Positions 35,946 through 48,043 of a DNA stretch of 64,000 nt are shown here, in pieces; positions within the stretch are counted from its first letter, which is position 1; every line of letters starts with the position of its first letter. The stretch comes from Amylostereum areolatum. Its lineage: Eukaryota > Basidiomycota > Agaricomycetes > Russulales > Stereaceae. The notes under the pieces were generated by a model. That model did not search any database. It was not told the DNA's origin and worked only from the letters and a program-made list of their open reading frames with translations. The stretch lies in NCBI GenBank assembly GCA_012932865.1, contig SAXG01000005.1:980755-1044754 (forward strand). The letters are read 5' to 3'. The position numbers were made by a program, and so were the translations under genes.

Positions 35946-36952
35946 ATTGTCAATGTCAATATGGACGGGGACTCAAACGCGACGACGCGTTCTATTCATC
36001 ACGTGAGAAGGGTCGGACTCAGCCGCCGCCGCCGCCACCGGAGGTTTCCCGAGCAAATGAAAATGAAATATAAAGCCTTATAAGAGAGGTAAAGGCCCCA
36101 ACAGGTGGAATTATGATACGTCCTGTGATAAATCTAGATATAGAAGCTTATAGCTTTCAGAACATACAAACTCCGTTGAGGAGACACAGCAGGCCAGCAA
36201 CACAAACATTGAAGACATGTCCAAATTGGACTCCCTGATCTGTACGATAACATGCTCCCGCTATTGGGTAAAGGACTAGTCCTGGAAGAATTGCGGTCTT
36301 ATAGACGCAGAGATGCAACTATATGCAAGCTTATCATTTGTCGGTGCCGCAAGGTCCCCAGAGATTACAGTCATTGTAACTGGAAGGAATAAATACTTGG
36401 CCCGGCCGGGATGATCGTCGGAACGTGTGGTTATAAGCGTCGCTGTAGCGCGCAATCGAGATGGCAGTTATAACTCGCAAATAGCCCCCTGAGTGGTCGA
36501 AGGTCTATCTGGCTTAGAGGAGACTCTCGAGTCCAGATGACTGATAGAAAAGAGCCAATCGAGGACGCGTGACTTTGCTTCTGAAGACAGATATCGCCGA
36601 TGTATACACTGGCAATCAACAAGTAAGCCTGAAATCCGAGGATCGCGTCAGGTCTAAAAGGTCGAGAGCGCAGCACCAGTAAGATCGTAGCGATCACACA
36701 ACTATCCGACGGGTTTGTCTTCGCACTACATTCTAAATGGGCTTCCGTTCTGCGCTGGCCCAGACCGTCAAGAACACAGTGGTGGTTGAAACTGCCCCGA
36801 TGTGCAGACATTGTCGGAGATGTCGGCAGATCTAGAAGAACGGCATGCCTGCGCCGGCGAGAGAGCAGCGGTTCTCTTTCGGAAGATGTAGCAAGAACAT
36901 GATCCTCCTGGGGATCTGTACAATTGACAGATCTTCGAAGTACGCTGCGGCG
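35946..36952. other. Gene-free flank before the first retrotransposon
   Basis: AT-richer DNA with a (CCG)n run at about 36022. A minus-strand frame at 36431-36811 (126 residues) has no recognised features. No gene supported. Confidence 0.4.
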
Positions 36953-36957
36953 ATACG

Positions 36958-37377
36958 TGTCACGGATCGCTCCATTTCTTTCTTCATTTGCAGACCTTGT
37001 ACACGCGACGCATCACGGCACATGACTTTCCTTCGCATCACATGCTCCAACGACGTCATTGCCCGGACTTCCGAACGGCGTTCCGTATCCTTATCTATGA
37101 CATCATTGCTCCGGACCTCTGTCCTCCTCCCCATGACTCCTTTCTTATTGTTCCCCCCGCTCGCACCACTATCACATCGCATCGCACCATCGTTCCCACT
37201 TGTATATAAGGACAGTATCCCTTTTCCCTTTTCCTCAGACTGTCCATCTCGTCATACGGTACTGTAGCGCACGTTGCACTACCCTAGACCCCGGCACTCT
37301 CGAATCTATTCTCTTCTCGCTCCTCCCATCGTCGCGACTTAGGCGGTTCATCGGTCTCATAAACTGCGTTTCTGACA
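36958..37377 (+). repeat. 5' LTR of chromovirus 1
   Basis: 420 bases, TG...CA bounded. A TATA box (TATATAAGG) lies at 37203-37211. Compared with the 3' LTR it is 9 bases shorter, mainly through single-base gaps. Confidence 0.93.
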
Positions 37378-38303
37378 CCTGGACAGTCTACCCCTACGCC
37401 TACCTCGCACCCCTCTCTCCATCTACCTCTGCCGTCTCTACGACGTTAAAAACTCCCACCACGGACCTCCCGAACGCACCGGTTTTCCTCCCGTTCAACG
37501 GAAAGCCGATCACCCCCCGCGACGACGCACCACTCCCCTACCCTTGGTCCGACGCCGTCACCGTCAACTGCCTCGTCCCCGTACAGAACCTCTGCAAGAA
37601 AGATCCCTGGACCGCGCACGGCCTCAACTTCCGCATCTTCGAGTGGAGGTGGCACAAGGATCACGGTACTGTCGTCCTCGCCCTATACGTCCGGATCACT
37701 ACGTGCATCAACGTAGATCTCGAACGCCTTGAATTCACCCTCCACGCCCCCACCTACCACACATACCTCATCCAGGACGCCCCCAACCCGATCCTCCAAA
37801 CCAGTTTCACCTCCGTCTCCCAGTTTAACCGCCGGACCCCCGAATCCACCCCACCACCAGTCCTCCGTCCCACCATCAAGGGTAAGACCCTTCGTCGCCG
37901 CCACCACGAACATAAGATCCGCCAGGCAGTAAAAGCCGGCTACCTCACCAAGAAACTCCTCGGCCGTCGCCCCATCGCGGCGGACTTCTTCTAGACCATC
38001 ATCACGTCCTCCACAGCCCCTCGTCCCCCCACTCCGAACCTTCCCCCAGGCGTTTTTCGAGACTACTGTCCCGAAGAATACTATATCCTCACCTCGCAGC
38101 AGACTAAGGAATCCGTACGTTGGCTGCACGACGAACCAAACCGGCAACGTCGAGACTGGTACTTCGACGACCGTGACGAACAACCCTACGTCGAAGAATC
38201 GGATTTTGCCACCGCTGCGGACGTTCTACAGCGCTTCCTGAACCCCCCTCCGACCAACTCGCCCCCACCCCGTCGACGTACTGTAATCGAAGTCCCAGAA
38301 GGG
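37378..38303 (+). other. Open frame before gag, interrupted by one amber codon
   Basis: The gag frame is open from inside the 5' LTR (at least 37200) to the gag ATG at 38304, except for a single TAG at 37992-37994. It has no in-frame ATG before 38304. The translated stretch has a tryptophan and proline-rich texture (KKDPWTAHGLNFRIFEWRWHK, then a basic segment RRRHHEHKIRQAVK), with FRDYCPEEYY and WYFDDRDEQPY after the stop. About 300 codons open by chance is unlikely. It may encode an N-terminal Gag extension or a separate product that needs read-through or a spliced start. Not a recognised domain. Confidence 0.5.
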
Positions 38304-39611
38304 ATGAACCACAACGACACAACTGGGAAGTGGTACACCTATAGACGGAACAAGAACGGAACCCCAGGACGATCAGTAGTTGAGTGGCAGCCCACTTCGT
38401 TCAGTCCCGTCCAAGATCACTGGTCGTGGCATCATAACCAGCAATTCCTCACCCCCGCCGACTTCCTTGTCGCAAAACAAGTTGAGGACGAAGTTGAAGA
38501 AGCAGAAGAACGCCGACGAGAAACCCTACGCCGCCTTGATCAAGAACTCGCCCAATCCCTCACCGTCCCCCTCCCCTTCGACAAGATGTCCGATGCCGAA
38601 TCCAAACCTGCCGTCTCCAAGCGGGAGATCGGCCCCAAGCCAAAGCCATTCAAAGGCGATAGACGCGACACCCTCCGGTTCTCCCTCGAGCTCCGCATGT
38701 TCCTGCGCGTTAACAAAGATGTTTATGCCACAGATGACGCCAAGATGATGCTCCTCCTCAGCCTGATGGAGGACGACACGGCGAAAGCCTGGGCCACGCA
38801 TCGCCGCATGGAACTCTTCGCCGACGAAGACGAGAAGGAAGACGCCGACACCCTCGACCCCACGCCCCCAACACTCCACTATAGCTCCTACAAAGAGCTC
38901 TTCGAGAGGTTTGGCAAAGACTTCGTGCCCGTCGATCCGAAGATAGAGGCTCAGCGTAAGATCAACGAGCTCGCAATGACCACCCGGGACGTCACTGACT
39001 TTATCACCGAGTTTGAGATGCTGGCAACCATGTCAGCATACGACGACGAGGCGCTAATCCACTTTTTCAAGAAGGGACTTCAGCGTGACCTCGGCAAGCA
39101 GGTGGCCCGGTCGTACCCGTTCCCCACCAAGCTCGCGGAGTGGAAGGAGCGCGCCCGCCGCATCAACCACCAGTGGCTCGAAGAGAACCCGGAGAGGAAG
39201 AGCAGTCAGTCCAAGGGGGCTGTCGCGCTCACCTCAAACGGTTCGACCAACGACTCCTCGTCGCGCCGAGTTGGCGCCTTCACCAACACCTCGACCCGCC
39301 CTGCAAAGCTGACGGACGACGAGCGCGCAAAGATGATGCGCGAAGGCAAGTGCTTCATGTGTCGACAAGCCGGTCACGTCTCTCGCGACTGCCCCAACCG
39401 CGATTCGAGCGCGCGACGGGTGGGCGCAGTAGAGACTGGGTCCAAGGCCCCTCCCCTGCCGACGAACACGGCTCCGTCCACTGTGAAAGCAGCTCCCGAC
39501 CCATCCAGAACCATCGCGGCGATCACTCGCCAGCTGAAGGATCTGGACGCGGAAGGCAAGGAGCAGGCAGTAGCGCTGTTGAAGGACATCCTGGAATCGC
39601 AGGATTTTTGA
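38304..39611 (+). CDS. Gag polyprotein of chromovirus 1
   Basis: 435 residues. The N-terminal part is charged; the central capsid-like region includes DTLRFSLELRMFLRVNKD and FGKDFVPVDPKIEAQRKI, typical of the retrotransposon gag domain. Near residue 350 stands a CCHC zinc knuckle, CFMCRQAGHVSRDC. The frame ends at 39611, overlapping pol in the -1 frame. Intact as read. Confidence 0.88.
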   Translation: MNHNDTTGKWYTYRRNKNGTPGRSVVEWQPTSFSPVQDHWSWHHNQQFLTPADFLVAKQVEDEVEEAEERRRETLRRLDQELAQSLTVPLPFDKMSDAESKPAVSKREIGPKPKPFKGDRRDTLRFSLELRMFLRVNKDVYATDDAKMMLLLSLMEDDTAKAWATHRRMELFADEDEKEDADTLDPTPPTLHYSSYKELFERFGKDFVPVDPKIEAQRKINELAMTTRDVTDFITEFEMLATMSAYDDEALIHFFKKGLQRDLGKQVARSYPFPTKLAEWKERARRINHQWLEENPERKSSQSKGAVALTSNGSTNDSSSRRVGAFTNTSTRPAKLTDDERAKMMREGKCFMCRQAGHVSRDCPNRDSSARRVGAVETGSKAPPLPTNTAPSTVKAAPDPSRTIAAITRQLKDLDAEGKEQAVALLKDILESQDF

Positions 39612-42600
39612 AACGCCCCCCAGTCGCGTCGTCTGGTGGAGGCAAGGGACTTTTGGTATCATCGTCGAATCGTTTCGCTGTATTATCATCCATGCATACC
39701 TGTGAGCAATCGTATCCCCCGTGTTTGTATCTGTCTACTGTCACCAAGAACAGGCAAACACCATCGATCACGCTCAAAGTCAAGCTGATCGGACGAGTTA
39801 CCAAAAGAGAAATCGACGCAGACGCGCTGCTTGATAGCGGCGCAGAAGGAATTATCCTGAACCGAAGTTTCGTTGAACGCAAGAAGCTTACCACAAGAAA
39901 ACTAGAAAACCCGTTCCCCGTGCGTAATGTGGACGGCACCGAGAACATCATGGGCTGGGTACGCGACACAACGACCCAGCGGATCCGGATATACTCGCAA
40001 GATTCAAAGGCGTACCATGAGGAAGAAGCTGAGTTCTTCATCACCGACATCGGCGATCATGACATGATCCTTGGAACAGACTGGCTCGATGAGCACAATC
40101 CCACCATAGACTGGCAACGAGACCGTGTTGACATGCTCCGCTGCCCCCCCTCATGCACTCTGTCCAAACCTCCTGTGACAAACCTCGCGACCAAGCCACG
40201 GAGACCATCATCGGTCCAATCACAGCGTAAGGTTGAAGCAGGTAAAACCCCGAGGACACCTCTCGTTTTGGACGATCCCTTCCCAGAGCCGACATATGTG
40301 TCCTGGACCCCAGTCCCCACTTATGTTATTCCTGCACGCAGAGTCAAAGGTGTTCGCGTCCGCACGGTCCATCGCTCCCCTCTACCCGCACAACTCTTCA
40401 CTGAAGACGACGACGAGCGGCCCATGGTATTCCGAGACTGGGAGATCAATGGACTACGCCACGCCGGAATCCTCCCTGAAACCGACGGTCCTAATCCAGA
40501 TGCAGTACCTATCCGCGCGGGCTTTACAAAAGCACAGGAGCTTGCAGAGCATTCAAAAGAGAACGCACGCCCGCAAACCTTTGAAGACTTAGTCCCCCCG
40601 CCGTACCGCGACTTCACGCCTGTATTCGACAAAAAAACCTCCGAGCGACTTCCTGACCGACGACCATGGGACCATGCTATCGACATGAAAGACGGCTTTG
40701 AACCCAAACCGTGCAAAATCTACCCCCTCTCACCTTCCGAGCAGATCGAACTCGACACCTTCCTCGACGACCACCTGAAGAAGGGCTATATCCGCCCATC
40801 GAAGTCACCTCAGGCGAGTCCGTTCTTCTTTGTGAAGAAAAAGGATGGAAAGCTGCGTCCCGTACAGGACTATCGAGAACTAAACAAGGGCACTGTCAAG
40901 AACGAATACCCCTTGCCACTGATCTCTGAAATTGTCGACCGTCTCAAAGGTGCAAAGATCTTCTCCAAGATGGATGTCCGCTGGGGCTACAACAATGTCC
41001 GCATCAAGGAAGGCGACGAGTGGAAGGCTGCGTTCAAGACGAATCGCGGTCTCTTCGAACCTACGGTGATGTTTTTCGGGCTTATGAACTCCCCTGCGAC
41101 ATTTCAGGCAATGATGAATGAACTGTTCAAGGATCTCATCGACTCGGGCAAGGTCATCATCTACATGGACGACATCTTGGTGTTCACTCGCACCATGAAC
41201 GAACACCGTGCCATAGTGCGGCAGGTTCTGCAGCGTTTGCAAGACAACGACCTCTTCCTCAAACTGGAGAAATGCGTCTTTGAGCAAGACTCTGTCGAAT
41301 ACCTCGGACTCATCATCTCGCACGACAAGATCGCTATGGACCCCGTCAAGGTAGCAGGTATTCAGGACTGGCCGATACCACGAACGGTCAAAGATGTGCA
41401 ATCCTTCCTCGGCTTTGGCAACTTCTACCGACATTTCATCAAGGACTTCTCCAAGGTTGCACGACCTCTATTTGACCTGACAAAGAAGGACTGCACATGG
41501 GACTGGTCGACGGACTGCCAAACTGCGTTTGACGCACTGAAAGCTGCGTTTACTTCCTCCCCCGTCTTGGTCATGCCTGACCCAAAGAAGCCTTACCTCG
41601 TTGAAGTCGATGCCTCGGACTTTGCTACTGGAGGTATACTCTCGCAGAAAGGCGACGACGGTCACTGGCATCCAGTGGCGTATCTGTCCAAGGCCCTATC
41701 GGAACCGGAACGGAACTACGACATCTACGACAAGGAGCTACTTGCGATCATCCGTGCGCTTGAAGCCTGGCGCCACTACCTCGAAGGCGCCCCTGACACC
41801 GTCAAAATCTGGACAGATCACAAGAACCTGGAGCACTTCAAGATGGCACAGAAGCTGAGCCGCCGACAGGCACATTGGGCTCTATTCCTCACTCGATTTG
41901 ACTTCTCGCTCGTTCATAAACCAGGAATTTCCCACCGCCCGGATCCAATGTCTCGACGACCCGATCACAAGGATGGTGTTGAAAACGACAACAAGGAGCG
42001 CGTCTTGCTTGACCCCAAGTACTTCCAAGTACGCGCAACAAGGCCAGGAGCAGTAACCTCCCTCGGTGATGTCGAACTCCGACGACGTATCCGCGACTGC
42101 AAAACCAAGGACATCGAGGTCGTTCAAGCCCTGGACGCCATCTTACGAAACGGACCACGTACACTCGTCAAGAACCTTCAAGAGTGGAACTACGAAGAAG
42201 GCCTGGTCCTGTTTAGAGGAAAGGTATATGTCCCTGCGGATGACGAGTTGCGACGCGACATTGTCAAAATGTACCATGAATCGCCCCTGGCTGGACACCC
42301 CGGTCGCTTCAAGACTTACGAGCTTGTGAGTCGTGAATATTGGTGGCCTGGCATGTCTGTCTTTGTCCGCGACTTTGTAGCAGGATGCGCAACCTGCCAG
42401 TCGACGAAGACACAGAGCAGCTGACCCCACGTCGACATGATCCCAAACGAAGTACCCGATCGACCATTTGGCGTCATCTCCACCGACTTCATCGTCGAAC
42501 TCCCTGACTGCGAAGGCTATAACGCCGTCAATGTCGTGGTCGATCGCCTCACCAAGATGGTGGTTACCACCCCATGTACAACGAAGATCACCAGTGATGG

Positions 42601-43496
42601 CACGGCCGACATTCTCTTTGACAAGGTATACCGACACTACGGCTTAGCAGACAAGATCATCTCGGATCGTGGACCCCAATTTGCTGGACAGGTGATGCGT
42701 ACACTCAACGAGAAGCTCGGAATCAAGTCCGCCCTCAGCACAGCGTATCACCCACAGACAGACGGCCAAACCGAACGCGAGAACCAGAACCTCGAGCAGT
42801 TCCTGCGAGTATTCTGCAACTACCGTCAAGACGACTGGGTGAAGTGGTTGCCCTTCTTCGAGTTTTCTCACAACTCTCGCACCCATGCAGCTACTGGAAA
42901 GGCTCCCTTTGAAGGTCCTCTACGGCTTCCTCCCGAAAATGTACCCATCCGTAAACCCGTCCTCAAAGGTCCCCGCAGTTGAAGAACGCCTCCGTCAACT
43001 TGAAGAAGTCCGACAGGAGATCAAGGCCAGCCTTGCCCTCGCATCAGACTTGATGAAGCACTACAATGGCGACACGGTCAGCGAATCAACGCAGTTTGCC
43101 GTCGGAGACAAAGTATGGCTAGAAGGCAAAAACCTGAAGACGACGAGACCGAAAGCTAAGCTTGCTGCCAAACGATTTGGACCCTTCGAAATCATTGACG
43201 TCATCAGCCCAGTCAACTACCGCTTGAAGCTGCCGAAGACGTGGCGAATCCATCCAGTCTTCCATGCCTCGCTGCTCACCGCGTACAAGGAGACAGCCGC
43301 TCACGGGCCAAATTATGAACAGCCGCCACCAGACCTCATCGACGATGAAGAAGAATACGACGTTGAAGACATTGTCGACTCTAAACCAACTCGTAACAAG
43401 AAAGGTATTCGAGTTACCTGTCAAGTGGGCCGGACTATTCCCGACTCCGAAAAACCGGCTCCCGCGTTCGTCGCCTCTCAAAGGTTACCAACATGA
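39612..43496 (+). pseudogene. Pol of chromovirus 1 (PR-RT-RH-IN-chromodomain), broken
   Basis: The -1 frame is open from at least 39140 to 42424. Protease: ADALLDSGAEGIIL. RT: YPLPLISEIVDRLKGAKIFSKMD, FGLMNSPATFQ and IIYMDDILVF. RNase H: VEVDASDFATGGILS. The integrase zinc finger has H..H..C..C in YHESPLAGHPGRF through GCATCQ. The integrase frame then meets a TGA at 42422-42424. The catalytic core follows in the same frame (STDFIVELP, SDRGPQF, QTDGQTERENQ), then a one-base insertion at about 42912 shifts to the frame that carries the C-terminal part (VGDKVWLEGKNL, FHASLL). The chromodomain is split between frames. This is a decayed copy; no repair is attempted here. Confidence 0.88.
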
Positions 43497-43640
43497 TTGA
43501 CGCTTTACACAAGCGCCATCCAAATGCCGCCACCGCACCCTGTGCGTTTCCCTCGGCATCTCCTTTTGACGATTTTTCTCGCATCCACCCTTGCGATGAC
43601 ATCGCGCTCCAGGCGAAAGCGCGTCTCTTAAAGGGGGGTA

Positions 43641-44069
43641 ATGTCACGGATCGCTCCATTTCTTTCTTCGTTTGCAGACCTTTGTACACGCGACGCATCA
43701 CGGCACATGAACTTTCCTTCGCATCACATGCCTCCAACGACGTCATTGCCCGGACTTCCGAACGGCGTTCCGTATCCTTTATCTATGACATCATTGCTCC
43801 GGACATATGTCCTCCTCCCCATGACTCCTTTCTTATTGTTCCCCCCGCTCGCACCACTATCGCATTCGCATCGCACCATCGTTCCCACTTGTATATAAGG
43901 ACAGTATCCCTTTTCCCTTTTCCTCAGACTGTCCATCTCGGTCATTACGGTACTGTAGCGCACGTTGCACTACCCTAGACCCCGGCACTCTCGAATCTAT
44001 TCTCTTCTCGCTCCTCCCATCGTCGCGACTTCGGCGGTCATAGGTCTCAATTAAACTGCGTTTCTGACA
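43641..44069 (+). repeat. 3' LTR of chromovirus 1
   Basis: 429 bases, same ends as the 5' LTR, with TATA box at 43892-43900. It follows a purine-rich tract. Confidence 0.93.
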
Positions 44070-44074
44070 ATACG

Positions 44075-45246
44075 GAGGCGCAAAAGCAACCTCAGTGGAA
44101 GAGGTGTGGGCTACACAGGTCAAGGTGATGATAAGGGGTCCATGGTATCAAAGTTCCGAAAAATAGAATGGTGGAGCGAAAAAAAAGGTTTGCGACAGCG
44201 CGCCAGCCGCGCAATTTATGACGAGGTTACCTTCCAGCAGGTGTTTCTTCATAGGGTTCCCAGGTCAGTCAGAGCCGCGGCGGTAGTATGACCAATGCCA
44301 AAAGAAGAGCAGACTTATATACTTTGTGGACTCGCCCCAGGCCTCAAGCATGAGGTATCCCATGCGCTGCTGCATCGTCCAGCTTGGGATTGAACGGAAC
44401 TGTCTCCTGTGTGGGATCTCATCGACCGATTTAGTGATGATGGAAGATGAATCCAGTCAGTCAAGGGTGGTCGCCTTATTGAGTTCTACTGGAAGGGTTG
44501 ATGCTCGTCAACTACGCAGTGCGCAACTTAGCGTTTAGTAATGGTGGGCCTGTAGAGGATCATCGATCATGTTTGAGAGTAGCTTTCGAGTGCACAGTTC
44601 CTCAAGTTAGGAACACAACATTTATTCATAACGCTGTTATCTTTTCGGGCGAAACGGTGGGTACATATGTACGGTTGTGTTGATCGGTACCAGTACCTGT
44701 GGTACTCCCTGACCCCAGATTCCATCAAACGTCATCTCAACTCGACATGGGCCGGCCGGGGTCCAACGTTGAGGGCCTGGAGGCTTTCGAAGCCAAGTCC
44801 CACGCGCTTTCCGTGTCTCCAGATGCCCTCTGTACACGAGATGGTGCACTCAGAAGGCCAAACCCTTTGCCCTTGGCCACGACCGACCTGTCTGATCAAG
44901 AGACTCCTAGAAGTACGTGCTTGAGCTTGAGTGGAGAGCAGAAGTGTCTCTTGATGGGGTGCGCGGTCAACGATCCTTGGGGTGGGGGTGGGTGGGCTGT
45001 GAAGCTTGGGTCGCGGCGCTCACAGCCTTTATACCTGTCCAACACGGAGTCAGTGCGTACCAATCATACCGGCCCCGAAACAAGCGTAGCAGGCCAGAAC
45101 TCCCTCCAGCCCATTCCTCAGCACTGAGAGGTAAGGCGTCAGAATTGCAATGGATGTCAAGGGGTCGGGATGGGTGGAAAACAATGTGCATTTCAAAGTC
45201 TTGCTACAATCAGACGTAAAAGCGAAATCACTACGATGCAGATTAT
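44075..45246. other. Gap between the two retrotransposons, no gene
   Basis: Only short unsupported frames. No relation to the left flank of chromovirus 1 was noticed beyond the 5-base duplication. Confidence 0.4.
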
Positions 45247-45689
45247 TGTCATGAACGTCTATAATTTTCTTTTTACTTTACATGGTTACACGCTTTAGGA
45301 CTTATCAACTATCACCGGTCCGGCTCACCTTGGCCCGGACCCGGCTCATCTATATCCCGCCGGACCCACGTGACTCATCTCGGTCCGGGTCTGACTCCTT
45401 TCTCTTGAATCATGCTGTACGATACTGACTCATGTGTGCTCTTTTACATACGACTGCTTACTTATACTTGGTCGCTTACTGATCGCCGTGTATTGGTTGC
45501 TTACCTAAGTCCTCTCCTCTTGTGTATATGGCTCGCTCTCGCTGTACAATTCCTTATCTCGAGCTAGTCAATTCTACCGACTTTGCTTGCTTCCCTTGTT
45601 GTCGCCGTGTCTGATCGGCTCCCCTCTGTCGTCCTCATTTCTGTCAGCTGTGTCGTAACTTGGTGCTGTCGCACTAGTCGTTGCTGACA
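45247..45689 (+). repeat. 5' LTR of chromovirus 2
   Basis: 443 bases. The TATA-like region reads TATATGG, whereas the 3' copy reads TATATAAGG, so this copy has lost two bases there. It contains CACGTGACTCA at 45367-45377. Confidence 0.9.
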
Positions 45690-46145
45690 TAAGCTCGAGA
45701 TCTGTTTACTTTGCACCACCCTACGACCGTCCCTACGTACTGTAGCATAGTAGTGTAGTACCGTTGGTAATGACTTGTTCTTCCCCGTGCCGCCCTAGAC
45801 CGTTGCCCCAGAGTACGCGACTCGTTACCCTGACATTGTGGTCGTGCGCACGTATACCGGTGCCGGCTTGACGTTTCCTCGAAACGTTCACCTACTCGAG
45901 ACTCTCCAATACCAGGAGTTGAAAGCTCAGAGGTGACAGTAGAAGGTGCACCTTCGGTGTAGGAAACGAGTAAAAGCGGCGAAAGGAAAGCGGTTTGGAA
46001 GTCTTTGGGCTCGTGTCCCTAGACGAAGAGACAGCCAACAGGTCGAGAAGACTGAGGCAGGACCGGTCTTGCGATTTAACAGAACCACCTTCCCTCGACA
46101 AAATCTTCCCTTGCCGCACAGAGTAACCATTTCGACTGGGGGCTC

Positions 46146-48043
46146 GTGCATGGAAGATTGGCGCTCGCAAGTACAAGAATTCATCCCCATCAGCGACACG
46201 CTATTCTCCCTCATCAACAATCTAAAGACCCTTGGGCCTGGCACAATTGGAAGGTCGCCCTCGGTGTAGAAGAACTTGAAGACTCCATCATAGACGTCCA
46301 CTTCTATCGCCTCAAAATAAGAACAAGGAACGGAAACTCTACGTCTACTCCGCCCATACGTCACCTACCGCTACAACTCGAGCAACCCCCAAAGTCCTTC
46401 TATGCACCCAACGAGAAAATACCAGTGACACTCGACACACCCACCGCCTCCTTACACCAGGCAACACCCCCCATCCCACCAGAGCCAGAGGTCATCGACC
46501 TCACCCACTTATAAACAATTCCCTTCGGACTCAATCCGACTCCAGCTGACAGGCTCCGACACCACCTCGAAACTGCTGCATCTTCCCCTCCCCTAGGCTT
46601 CACTGAAGAAAGACGACTCTTTGTTGACTCGGAGACACCCAGAAGTCGCCTTTAACCACAAACAGTGGCATCTGGTACTTCACCACGAGCCAACGACCTC
46701 ACTGAAGCCACTTCAACCTCATCGCCGCCTCCGCCCTACCACCTGTCACCGACGAAGACTTCTCCGACCTCGACGAACCAATCATGGCTGCCCAGTGGAT
46801 CCGCACCGACCCCCAACCCCCTCTCCCCGCCGAACTTGCCAACTGCACCGAAATCGGTGGAACATGGAACATCGTCATCGGCCAAACTGGCTCTCCCATC
46901 CAACACATGAATAACGGCACCGACACCTGGCTCATGGAAAGTAAGGCCAATGGGTTGCCATCCTGCCGTGCTTGTTGCTGCCCTCAACCTGCCACCCCCC
47001 ACCGTCAATGTCACGGCCCCCCCATCACCGTCAACCCCCCGCTGTCACTGTTAGTGCCCCAGCCGCCGCCGCCGCCAGACCCCCCCGAAAGAAGTCCACG
47101 CAAAACTCCTGAAGGCTTCTCTGGGAAACGAGAGGACTTCAATGACTGGATGCGGTCGTGAGGAATACATGCGAGCCTGAGGATGACCTCGTGACGGACA
47201 AACAAAGTCCTCTTCATCTCACCTACATGACGGGGGAGGCAGCACGCACCTGGAAGGCCGAGTATGAGGATGCACACTTGGCCAATGGAGCCATGGTCGC
47301 CTGGGTGGACTTCCACAAAGCACTCAAAGGGGCCTTCACCGACGTCAATGAGCAGCACCGTGCCGCAGTCGAACTGGACGGGTTCAAACAGACGAAGGGT
47401 ACCACTGCCCATGAATACTTCGCCAAGTTCGAGCAACTCGCAAGGAAGGCAGGATACTCCACGCGCAGGACCCTATCCACCTCATGCAGCTGCTCAAACA
47501 CAACGTCTACTATCGGACCATCGACTCCATCTACGACAGCGGTCACGTCCTCAGAAATATGAGGACCTCAAAGAGCGCATCATCCTGATCGACGGTCTGC
47601 GACAGGAGCGGGAGGACCTGACCCAGCGCAGTGGACCCGCGCAGAACCAAAAACCCAAAGGACAAGGATCGTCCAATGGGCAACAAGGGGGGCAGGTCCC
47701 ATGGCGCCGCGATGGAACCGGCACGGTGCACGGTGGCAAAGGTCAGCCGATGGACATCAACCGTGTCGACATCAAGGGGCGATGCTTCCGCTGCGGACAA
47801 ATGGCCACCAGTGCGGGACTGCAGGTGGATGTGAAGAACATCCGAGACATGTGGGGGAGGGACCGGTACACGGAACCACCAAAGCGGGAGGCTCGAGCAC
47901 AGACGTTCGAGACGCCCACCGCCTGGGCTAGGAGCCTGTCGGCCGAAGATCGGAAAAGCGTGATGGACGCGCTTCAAGCTCAGCCGAAGGTGGAGAGAAG
48001 AAGGAGGGTTTTTGAGGGGGCTGACGATGTACACGGCATCTGA
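46146..48043 (+). pseudogene. gag remnant of chromovirus 2
   Basis: An upstream frame (46146-46514) holds KDPWAWHNWKVALG and an acidic tail ending IDLTHL. The Gag core is split over frames: one begins MAAQWIRTDPQPPLP at 46784, the capsid-like part has LHLTYMTGEAARTWKAEYED and FKQTKGTTAHEYFAKFEQLA (47160-47460), and the nucleocapsid starts CFRCGQ at about 47787 but lacks the distal histidine and cysteine. At least three frame changes are needed to read it through. Not functional as read. Confidence 0.75.

Larger units (their letters stand above)
36953..44074 (+). mobile_element. Ty3/gypsy chromovirus 1, complete with LTRs and target duplication
   Basis: LTRs at 36958-37377 and 43641-44069 start TGTCACGG and end CTGACA. 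The element is flanked by a perfect 5-base duplication ATACG (36953-36957 and 44070-44074). The internal order is gag, protease, RT, RNase H, integrase, then a chromodomain remnant, as in chromoviruses. A purine-rich tract (AAAGGGGGGTAA) stands before the 3' LTR. Total about 7.1 kb. Gag to RNase H are open; integrase has a stop and frameshifts follow, so it is not autonomous as read. Confidence 0.93.

Noticed and set aside
39085..39312. Extra small frame inside gag
   Set aside because: Arg/Ser-rich shadow of the gag frame.
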